Origin: Gammaproteobacteria bacterium RIFCSPHIGHO2_12_FULL_37_34
GTDB lineage: Bacteria > Pseudomonadota > Gammaproteobacteria > DSM-16500
Direction of reading: 5' to 3'
NCBI GenBank assembly: GCA_001801495.1
Contig: MGXW01000059.1
Span: 1-24,516, forward strand
Length of the DNA stretch: 24,516 bases
Positions 15,455 to 22,630 of this stretch are shown here, piece by piece (within the stretch, counting starts at the first letter, position 1; the number at the start of each line of letters is the position of its first letter). The translations under genes were made by a program, and so were the position numbers. The notes beneath the pieces are model-generated. The model ran no database searches. It was not told the origin of the DNA and saw only the letters and a program-made list of their open reading frames with translations.

Positions 15455-16096
15455 ATGGCTGAAGAAGAATTTACAATCGTTGAACTACAAGAAAAATTTT
15501 ATCGTGATGGTATCAAGAAAATAATCATTATTATTACGGGTGTATTGCTTTCTATTGGTTTAATTGTTGCTGCATTATTATATATTTATTCAAATAAACC
15601 ATTACCCATTACTTTCCTTGTTAGTCAAAATTGGAGGGTACAAGCAGATGTTCCCACTAATCAACCCTATCTTTCTGTTACAGATTTGTTGCAATGGGCG
15701 AGTGATGTTATACCCAAAGTGTTCACTTATGATTTTATTTCTTATGAAGATCAACAAAAGCAAGCGGAGTATTATTTTACCTCAAATGGATGGAAGGTGT
15801 TTTTAAATTATTTGAAAAGTTACGCAGATTATACTAATGTGCAAAAATATAGACAATTTATTAGTGCCATTCCTCAGGGGGTGCCCATTCTATTAAATCA
15901 AGGGTTATTATCAGGAAGATATGCATGGTGGGTGCAGATCCCAATACGGATTAATTATGCTGGTTATAATCCCACGCCAGGTCGGACTTTAATGTTTCAA
16001 ATATTAATTGTTCGGGTGCCTACCTTGAATAATTTATCTGGTGTAGGAATTGAGAATATCATTCTAGCAACAAATACCAGTGCGCGTAGCGGATAG
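15455..16096 (+). CDS. icmL: IcmL/DotI-like protein, third tandem copy
   Basis: 213 residues, close to the Legionella DotI length. The N-terminal cytoplasmic part EEEFTIVELQEKFYRDG precedes one membrane helix (about 22-45). The periplasmic domain has LLQWASDVIPKVFTYDFISY (78-97), YFTSNGW (107-113), and GLLSGRYAWWVQIPI plus VPTLNNLSGVGI toward the end. It sits directly before icmK, the position of icmL in Legionella. By length and place it is the best candidate for the true DotI. Confidence 0.88.
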   Translation: MAEEEFTIVELQEKFYRDGIKKIIIIITGVLLSIGLIVAALLYIYSNKPLPITFLVSQNWRVQADVPTNQPYLSVTDLLQWASDVIPKVFTYDFISYEDQQKQAEYYFTSNGWKVFLNYLKSYADYTNVQKYRQFISAIPQGVPILLNQGLLSGRYAWWVQIPIRINYAGYNPTPGRTLMFQILIVRVPTLNNLSGVGIENIILATNTSARSG

Positions 16097-16100
16097 TACT

Positions 16101-17183
16101 ATGGCTGATTTTTTAAAACATATGGTGGTATTACTTTTGCTGATAGTCAGTCAGCGTGTTTTTGCTGAATCTGCTGACTCTTCAACCAATACTGTAACGT
16201 CATCTTCATCGCAAGCTATTTCATCCGATCAATTCCAGGAATGGTTGAAAAGTAATGATAATACGCTACCTATTACCAACAATACGAAAAACTTAAAACC
16301 TAAGCCACGTTTTTCAACAGCGGATACTGATGATGCTGTTTCAAGTGCACCGGTTGATTATGAGCAAGGACAGAAAATGATGTTAAATACTATACCAGGG
16401 CCGCTGCCGAATCAGGATTCATCTATTGCATTTAACAATATGTTGCAACAAAACATGCCGCTCGCACCGCAACAAGTTGTGCAATTACGGCAACAAATTG
16501 ATTTAGCTCAGCGTGCTTCTGCTACTTCTCCCAATATTCCTCCCAAACCTGTTTCAACTACCATCATGGTTAATTTGGCTCCAGGGGCTACCCCTCCAGC
16601 TATTCGTCTTGCGCAAGGGTATGTGTCGTCGTTAGTGTTTGTTGATTCAACAGGAGCGCCGTGGCCAATTGCTTCATTTGATATCGGCTATCCTAAATCA
16701 ATGAACATTCAATGGGATGGAAAAAGTAATATTTTACTTTTGCAAGCTGTTTCACCTTATAGTAATGGTAATATCGTTGTTAGATTAATTGGTATGCCGA
16801 TTCCTGTTACATTGGAATTAGTAGCAGGGCAACCGGTGGTGGATTATCGAGTCGATATTCATGTATCTGGTATTGGCCCCAATACAAAAGAATTACCTAC
16901 TGGAACCATGTTGCCAAATAATGCGAATCAATTATTGTTAGGTGTATTAGATGGCGTTGCGCCAGCTGGCAGCAAAGCCTTAAACGTTCGAGGTGCAGAT
17001 GCTCAAGCATGGTTACTAGGCGAGAAAATGTATTTTCGCACTCGTTTTACTGTGCTTTCACCAGGGTGGATAGGAACGATGGCAAGCCCGGATGGTATGC
17101 ATGCTTACGAGATGCAAAAAACCTCTTCCATTTTAGTATCGCGCTATGGAGAGCCTGCAGAACTTAAAATTGAGGGTTTTTGA
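16101..17183 (+). CDS. icmK: Type IVB core-complex protein IcmK/DotH
   Basis: 360 residues from the chosen ATG (Legionella DotH 361). DotH belongs to the outer-membrane core complex and needs the DotC and DotD lipoproteins for localisation. A Sec signal peptide ends near residue 22 (VSQRVFA). Residues 25-110 are low-complexity and polar. A conserved region follows at about 119-133 (MPLAPQQVVQLRQQI) and 159-180 (APGATPPAIRLAQGYVSSLV). An in-frame GTG at 16080 would overlap the upstream gene and add seven residues before the signal peptide, so the ATG 4 nt after the icmL stop is preferred. The stop overlaps the icmE ATG. Confidence 0.93.
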   Translation: MADFLKHMVVLLLLIVSQRVFAESADSSTNTVTSSSSQAISSDQFQEWLKSNDNTLPITNNTKNLKPKPRFSTADTDDAVSSAPVDYEQGQKMMLNTIPGPLPNQDSSIAFNNMLQQNMPLAPQQVVQLRQQIDLAQRASATSPNIPPKPVSTTIMVNLAPGATPPAIRLAQGYVSSLVFVDSTGAPWPIASFDIGYPKSMNIQWDGKSNILLLQAVSPYSNGNIVVRLIGMPIPVTLELVAGQPVVDYRVDIHVSGIGPNTKELPTGTMLPNNANQLLLGVLDGVAPAGSKALNVRGADAQAWLLGEKMYFRTRFTVLSPGWIGTMASPDGMHAYEMQKTSSILVSRYGEPAELKIEGF

Positions 17184-19450
17184 TGGCATTTGATTTTTCT
17201 AAATTCAATTTCTTCCGACGTCTTGACGCCAGGGGTAGAATATTTTTTTTATTTGCTGGTACCGTAGCTGTTATTTTTATTATTTATTTAGGTGTGCGTT
17301 TTTTATGGGGTGATGGTCAAGCGACAGGTACGTCTAGCATTGCTGGTGTGCCTGCTGGTATACAATCCATACCCTATGGCGATGTATCTCCTGAATATGC
17401 CAAAGCATTACAACAAGCTAATCTTCAAGCTGCACAACAAGCACGCATCACAGGTACAAGCGCGGTTGCGACAATTACTAAACTTGAGAATGCTCCACAA
17501 CAATCAACAAGTGGCTGTATTATTTGTGCTGATGAATCTGCGAATGTGAAATATAAGCTTGCAGAATGGGTGCAACAAGGGAAACTATCGCCTGATATTG
17601 CTGATACATTACAACAATTGGCAGATAAGAATGTATCGATTGATGAGTATGCTCAAAAGTTAAATCAGCTGATTAAAGAAGGCAAATTAACTCCTGAACA
17701 AGCGCGTGAATTGCTCGAAGAGTATAAAAAACAACGTGCGAATACGCTATTAAAAGCGAGTGCAAAATTAATGGATGGTCTCATTACCAATGGATCATTG
17801 CCGCTTGATGTTGCCAATCAATTATTGACTGCCCAAAAAAACAAAGTTTCTGTTGCTGATTATGCTAGTTTATTACAGGATATGGTAAAACAAGGAAAAA
17901 TTTCACCTACTGTCGCCCAACAATTACTTGCGCAATATACACAACAACAAGCTAAAGAAACAACGTTAGAAGGTCTTGCTAGCTTACGTCGCATGACACA
18001 AGCTGGCGAAATAACGCCGGATGTTGAAAAAATTTTAGCTGATTTGGAAACGAGTAATGCGCCGCTTAGTGCCTATTCAAAAATGCTAGATAAGTTGGTA
18101 ACAGATGGTAAGCTCACTCCTGCATCAGCCGCTAAATTACTTGATCGATATAAATCACAGAAAACTGCAATTGGTCCTATTGGTACTATTAGTCAAATGT
18201 TACAACAAGCTGAAGATGCTGCTTATGCAGAAATTGCAGATTTATTAAAACAAGGAAAAATATCTGCAGATGTTGCTGCGATACTCACAGAAATGATACA
18301 AAAAGATGTTTCTCTCGACACTCAACAGGCTACAATTAATCAGCTTGTCCAACAAAACAAACTTACACCAGAGATTGCTCAGCTTAAAATTGCTGATTAT
18401 CAAACGGTTAAAGGATTACGCGATCTTTTAACACAATTAGGTGGTTTACAAGCTAACAATGCTAACCCTGTTGTTTATGCGAATGCATTAAAACGTGCTG
18501 TGCAAACTGGATTATTAACACCTGATCAAGCGAGCCGACTCATGCAAGAATATCAAGCGATTACTTCAGCGCCTACTAGTGTAGCACTTGGTAATTTGCA
18601 ACAACGACTACAAGCTGAAACAGGATCAAGACAAGTCACACCGAGCGATTTTGCTGTTGCGCAGACGCAAGCGGAACAAGCTTCTTCACAAGATAGACAA
18701 GCAAACATTGATGGATTAATGGCAGCAATGGCCAGTCAAGCGCAACAACTGATAACCACATGGCAGCCACCTACGATGCAGCATAAAGTAGGTACGCCGA
18801 AACAAAAAGAAGCAGCGTTATCTAAAGAAGATGCGATGGCTGGCAAATCTGGTACATATAGTTCGAATTCATCATCTACTACTGCACCTGTATTAATTAA
18901 AACTGGAACAATCTATTTTGCTGTGTTAGATACCGCTGTTAATAGCGATTATCCAGATAGTCCTATTATGGCAACTATTGTTGATGGAAAATATAAAGGA
19001 GCGAAATTACTTGGTAAAATAGTGACAACAAAAGGTCCTGCTGGGCAATTGGATAGAGTAGCTATGAATTTTACAATCATGAATATAGAAGAATGGCCTG
19101 CTTCAAAAACTGTTACGGCTTATGCAATTGATCCGGATACAGCAAGGAGTGTCATGGCGAGTCAGGTTGATTATCACTATACGCAACGGTTTGGAGCCAT
19201 GATGGCTACGTCCTTTTTACAGGGCTATGCTTCTGCTGTTACTACATCTGGTGGTACAACGAGCCAGACACTCATTGGCACAACGACCACGAACCCGGCG
19301 TTAAATCCTAGTCAAAAATTGATGGTGGGTTTAGGTCAGATGGGGCAAACATTAGGTACCGTGACTCAGGGTTATGCAAACCTACCGCCTACAGTAAAGG
19401 TAGATTCTGGCGTTGGTCTAGGTATACTATTTATGTCAGATGTGACGTGA
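17183..19450 (+). CDS. icmE: Type IVB channel protein IcmE/DotG (VirB10-like) with 71-residue internal repeats
   Basis: 755 residues. DotG spans the envelope and forms the central channel. One membrane helix lies at about 20-42. Residues 113-116 are CIIC. From about 124 to 460 the protein is built of alpha-helical repeats marked by the motif GK[LI][ST]PxxA, seen nine times. They alternate 34 and 37 residues apart, giving a 71-residue unit, with the regular spacing lost in the last third. The C-terminal part (about 570-755) is the VirB10/TrbI-like domain, starting VLIKTGTIYFAVLDTAVNSD. The ATG overlaps the icmK stop and has GAGGG upstream; the in-frame TTG one codon earlier is not needed. Confidence 0.94.
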   Translation: MAFDFSKFNFFRRLDARGRIFFLFAGTVAVIFIIYLGVRFLWGDGQATGTSSIAGVPAGIQSIPYGDVSPEYAKALQQANLQAAQQARITGTSAVATITKLENAPQQSTSGCIICADESANVKYKLAEWVQQGKLSPDIADTLQQLADKNVSIDEYAQKLNQLIKEGKLTPEQARELLEEYKKQRANTLLKASAKLMDGLITNGSLPLDVANQLLTAQKNKVSVADYASLLQDMVKQGKISPTVAQQLLAQYTQQQAKETTLEGLASLRRMTQAGEITPDVEKILADLETSNAPLSAYSKMLDKLVTDGKLTPASAAKLLDRYKSQKTAIGPIGTISQMLQQAEDAAYAEIADLLKQGKISADVAAILTEMIQKDVSLDTQQATINQLVQQNKLTPEIAQLKIADYQTVKGLRDLLTQLGGLQANNANPVVYANALKRAVQTGLLTPDQASRLMQEYQAITSAPTSVALGNLQQRLQAETGSRQVTPSDFAVAQTQAEQASSQDRQANIDGLMAAMASQAQQLITTWQPPTMQHKVGTPKQKEAALSKEDAMAGKSGTYSSNSSSTTAPVLIKTGTIYFAVLDTAVNSDYPDSPIMATIVDGKYKGAKLLGKIVTTKGPAGQLDRVAMNFTIMNIEEWPASKTVTAYAIDPDTARSVMASQVDYHYTQRFGAMMATSFLQGYASAVTTSGGTTSQTLIGTTTTNPALNPSQKLMVGLGQMGQTLGTVTQGYANLPPTVKVDSGVGLGILFMSDVT

Positions 19451-19478
19451 TGTAACTTTTTAGAGAGGCATATCAAAA

Positions 19479-20696
19479 ATGCTGAATAATCGAGGCGACA
19501 AGTTTGAAGGCCAAGAAGAAAGTGAATATCACTTTTCAGATGAAGAAGTTAACTATGAAGTAGATACGGAATCTACTCCTACAGAAACAGCAGCGAGTGG
19601 AGAAAAACCAGGATTAGCTAAATTTGCTCAATCCAAACGGATGTTAATTGGTTTGGGTTTGTTTATTATATTAGTTTTTATTGCTTATAAATTAATTACG
19701 CCAAGTTCAAGACCTGCTCCAACAGATGTTATTACACCAGTTACTCAACCAAAAGGGCCTATGCAAAGTGTGGCGCCACCTAGTGTAGCAACAGCGCCCA
19801 TTACACCACCTCCTGTACCAGGAAGCGCGCCGCAAACACAACAACCCTCACAAGCATTTACTCAACCATTGCCTGCATCACCTATAAGTGTTCCGCAAAC
19901 AATGGCACCGGCACCACCTGCACAGCCAACAATTGCTCAACCACCAGTAGCATCACAACAACCAGTAGTAGCAGCACAACCACTGGTTCAGCAAGTGCCA
20001 CCACCCTCTTCTCAAGTGCAATTGGCTGAGCAATCCTCTTTACCACCGCTCTCATCGCCATCTGGATTTAACCAGGGGCAACCAGGCCAGCAGCCCCAAC
20101 CTCCTTCACAACTATCGCCAGTTGTCGCACAACCTATTCAACAACCATCCACTTTCTCATCGTCTCCCGTTACTATTTCTGCACCATTTGCAGTGACCAC
20201 ACCATCTTCAGCATCTTATCAACCAGTTTCGCAATTAACAGGGGTGGATGCCAAAATTGCTATTTTAGAGGCTAATAACCAAAAACTGGTTGCTCAGTTA
20301 CAGGCAGACTATGTGCAACGATTAAATGATTTTTATAATCAAAATAAACAATTACAAGAACAATTACAAAGCTTGAGTACGCGCGTTACCACTATGGAAT
20401 CACAACTGAATCAATTGGTTCAGGGATTAACTCGTCAACAAAATCAAGGGATGAATGACAACCTTCCTGTAGGACCACAATCTCAAGCACCGGCTCCTAA
20501 GCTGCCATATAATGTACAAGCGATTATTCCAGGGAGAGCTTGGCTTCGATCAGATAATGGAGAAACAGTTACAGTTGCAGAAGGAGATGCAATCAAAGAT
20601 ATTGGTCGCGTCACTAAAATTGATCCTTACGATGGCATTGTGGAGATTAGTGCGGGAGGAAAAATTGTATCTTTATCTTATGGCAATACAGGATAA
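19479..20696 (+). CDS. icmG: Inner-membrane protein IcmG/DotF, enlarged
   Basis: 405 residues, against about 269 in Legionella. The acidic cytoplasmic N-terminus (1-50) is followed by one membrane helix (54-73), a Pro/Gln/Ala/Ser-rich linker of about 170 residues (77-250), a predicted coiled coil (256-322, AILEANNQKLVAQLQ and following) and a C-terminal beta-rich domain (345-403, YNVQAIIPGRAWLRSDNGET). The overall plan matches DotF, an inner-membrane protein associated with the core complex. The extra length is in the linker. AGAGAGG lies about 9 nt before the ATG. Position between icmE and icmC agrees with Legionella. Confidence 0.9.
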   Translation: MLNNRGDKFEGQEESEYHFSDEEVNYEVDTESTPTETAASGEKPGLAKFAQSKRMLIGLGLFIILVFIAYKLITPSSRPAPTDVITPVTQPKGPMQSVAPPSVATAPITPPPVPGSAPQTQQPSQAFTQPLPASPISVPQTMAPAPPAQPTIAQPPVASQQPVVAAQPLVQQVPPPSSQVQLAEQSSLPPLSSPSGFNQGQPGQQPQPPSQLSPVVAQPIQQPSTFSSSPVTISAPFAVTTPSSASYQPVSQLTGVDAKIAILEANNQKLVAQLQADYVQRLNDFYNQNKQLQEQLQSLSTRVTTMESQLNQLVQGLTRQQNQGMNDNLPVGPQSQAPAPKLPYNVQAIIPGRAWLRSDNGETVTVAEGDAIKDIGRVTKIDPYDGIVEISAGGKIVSLSYGNTG

Positions 20697-20722
20697 AGCA
20701 AAATAATGAGAGGTATTTTTTT

Positions 20723-21421
20723 ATGCTAAATAAGCTACACAAGTTTGGCACATTGAAAGCTTGTTGTAGTATTTTATTATTATTTTTATTGAATCTTTAT
20801 GCGTTACCTCTGTATGCCCAAGCACAGGGTTTACCTCCGGCGCCAGGAGATTCAATGCCACCTCCACCTCCTCCTACTCAGCCACCAGCAGCCCCCCCAC
20901 CTTCTTCTCCGCCAACTGCACAAGATATGATTGTTAATATTTCAACGCAGCTTCCTAATTTAATGCGTATGGTGACCGCGTTTGCCTATATTGCAGGAAT
21001 ATATTTTATAGTGAGTGGCCTTTTTAAATTAAAACAATATGGCGAATCACGAACCCAAATGTCATATGATCGTGATCTAAAAGGCCCACTTGTTTTCCTC
21101 ATAGTAGGCGCGCTGCTCATTTATCTTCCCTCAACAGTGAGAATAGGATTAAGTACTTTTTGGGCGAATCCCAATCCCTATGCCTATATACAAGAACAGG
21201 GCCAATGGGCGGAGTTAATGAATGTTATTTTGTTAATCGTGCAATTTATTGGCGTCATTGCTTTTATTCGTGGTTTAATTTTGATGTCACATTTAGGGAC
21301 GCGCGGCGGGCAGCCGGGTGGTTTTAATAAAGCTATGGCTCATGTTATTGGAGGAATCCTTTGCATTAATATTTATCAATTTGTACAAGTGATTATGGTG
21401 ACATTAGGAATTCAGACATAG
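20723..21421 (+). CDS. icmC: Membrane protein IcmC/DotE with proline-rich insert
   Basis: 232 residues (Legionella DotE about 194). A signal-like hydrophobic N-terminus (about 13-33) is followed by a proline-rich segment (38-65, containing PPPPPPTQPPAAPPP). Membrane helices lie at about 82-103, 121-141, 165-186 and 206-230. The block TAFAYIAGIYFIVSGLFKLK (85-104) is closely similar to a block in the downstream icmD product. GAGAGG precedes the ATG. The precise role in the Dot/Icm machine is not established. The proline-rich stretch is not something I expect in the family. Confidence 0.88.
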   Translation: MLNKLHKFGTLKACCSILLLFLLNLYALPLYAQAQGLPPAPGDSMPPPPPPTQPPAAPPPSSPPTAQDMIVNISTQLPNLMRMVTAFAYIAGIYFIVSGLFKLKQYGESRTQMSYDRDLKGPLVFLIVGALLIYLPSTVRIGLSTFWANPNPYAYIQEQGQWAELMNVILLIVQFIGVIAFIRGLILMSHLGTRGGQPGGFNKAMAHVIGGILCINIYQFVQVIMVTLGIQT

Positions 21422-21505
21422 TAGACTAGACTTTTGCTATCCTCTTTGAAAGTAGTGTATATCTTTAAATTCATTGAAGGATCAAAGGATGTGTATCTAA
21501 GCATT

Positions 21506-21511
21506 TATAAT
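21506..21511 (+). promoter_or_regulatory. Possible -10 element upstream of icmD
   Basis: A perfect TATAAT occurs 30 nt before the icmD ATG, in the 120-nt gap after icmC that is one of the longest non-coding stretches in the dot/icm block. No good -35 lies at 16-18 nt, so the call is weak. Besides this and the strong ribosome-binding site AAAGGAG (21529-21535), I see nothing in the gap. Confidence 0.3.
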
Positions 21512-21541
21512 GGTTCGTTTTTTTAGATAAAGGAGAAAATA

Positions 21542-21907
21542 ATGAAGAAAGTGATTCTGCTGTTACTTGGATTCGGATGTATTTTATTAGGAATATCGAT
21601 AGCTGCAGCTGCTACTGTTTCAGGTGTGGGTTCTGTAGCGGCACAAGTTACTGTGCAATTTGCTAATATTGCTCGGTTTATTACAGCGCTTGCTTATATT
21701 GCTGGTATGGCGTTTGTAGTTGGAGCGCTTGTGAAGTTTAAGGCTCATAAGGATAATCCAACACAAATTCCAATAGGTACGCCGATTGCGCTATTATTTA
21801 TTGGCGCGGCTCTCATTTTTTCTCCAACTATTTTCAAAGTGACGGGTACGACTATGTTAACGTCCGGAGGAAAAGTTGGTGGTGTAACAGGTGTCACCTC
21901 ATTCTAG
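21542..21907 (+). CDS. icmD: Small membrane protein IcmD/DotP
   Basis: 121 residues (Legionella IcmD about 132). A cleavable or anchoring N-terminal hydrophobic segment (about 4-24, ending AAAA) is followed by two membrane helices (about 43-63 and 78-98). FITALAYIAGMAFVVGALVKFK lies at the same relative place as the TAFAYIAGIYFIVSGLFKLK block in IcmC, so the two are paralogous. The ATG has the best ribosome-binding site in the operon (AAAGGAG). The order icmC-icmD-icmJ-icmB is as in Legionella. Confidence 0.88.
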   Translation: MKKVILLLLGFGCILLGISIAAAATVSGVGSVAAQVTVQFANIARFITALAYIAGMAFVVGALVKFKAHKDNPTQIPIGTPIALLFIGAALIFSPTIFKVTGTTMLTSGGKVGGVTGVTSF

Positions 21908-21924
21908 GTTGATTGAATGACGGG

Positions 21925-21947
21925 CGTTCATCACAATGCTGTGAACG
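21925..21947 (+). promoter_or_regulatory. Small hairpin just upstream of icmJ
   Basis: CGTTCA (21925-21930) and TGAACG (21942-21947) can pair across an 11-nt loop. The hairpin ends 6 nt before the icmJ ATG, where a ribosome-binding site would be expected but is not seen. It may affect icmJ translation; no direct support. Confidence 0.3.
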
Positions 21948-21953
21948 TTTATT

Positions 21954-22574
21954 ATGCATGAATTACATTTGGCAGTAAATTTGACTGGTTGGCGTATTTT
22001 TGTTAAGCGTAAAGAAGATAAAGCTTTTCAATCGATAGCCTTACGAGTGCTTGAAAGAGATGTTTACACTTGCCAATACTGCGCGTTTCAAGCAAGAGAA
22101 TTTCAGGAAGTTGTTAATCTTGATGGTAATTATCTCAATAATAAATTGAGTAACATGATTGCTACCTGCTGTTTTTGCACACAATGTCTTTTTTTGCAGG
22201 CAGTCGGATTAGATGAGATGGGTGGTGGGCAACTCATTTATTTACCTGAAATGTCCCAAGCAGATGTGAATAGTTTTTGCCATGTGTTGTTTTGTGCGAT
22301 GGGGAACAATACTGGTTATCAAGATACTGCACAAACTATTTATCGTAGTTTAAAATTCCGTAGTCAGATGATTGAAAATAAATTTGGATCGGGGACGAGT
22401 CAACCCAATATGTTTGGGCAAATTCTTCTTGAGTATCAAGCAATGGTTACAGAAACAAAACAGGATGTATTAGAGCATGTGCGATTATTACCATCCCATA
22501 CAAAATTTAAAATACAACTGGATACATGGGCTGCAGCAGCGCTAGAGGAATTGAAGCAAGAAGCAGTGGAGTAA
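21954..22574 (+). CDS. icmJ: Type IVB coupling-complex protein IcmJ/DotN
   Basis: 206 residues (Legionella DotN 208). DotN binds the C-terminal tail of DotL and has an HNH-like zinc-binding fold. Cys40 and Cys43 (YTCQYC) and Cys75 and Cys78 (CFCTQC) are the likely zinc ligands, with extra Cys at 72 and 73. The intervening VNLDGNYLNNKLSNMIATC resembles an HNH-type loop. No nuclease activity should be assumed. The start has no evident ribosome-binding site. The gene precedes icmB as in Legionella. Confidence 0.93.
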   Translation: MHELHLAVNLTGWRIFVKRKEDKAFQSIALRVLERDVYTCQYCAFQAREFQEVVNLDGNYLNNKLSNMIATCCFCTQCLFLQAVGLDEMGGGQLIYLPEMSQADVNSFCHVLFCAMGNNTGYQDTAQTIYRSLKFRSQMIENKFGSGTSQPNMFGQILLEYQAMVTETKQDVLEHVRLLPSHTKFKIQLDTWAAAALEELKQEAVE

Positions 22575-22630
22575 TTGATGCAAGAGATCTCGAATGAATT
22601 AACAACGAGTGCAGGAGAGGGTTCAAGGAA

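Noticed and set aside
16080..16100. GTG start for icmK
   Set aside because: It overlaps icmL and places extra residues before a clear signal peptide; the ATG at 16101 is simpler.
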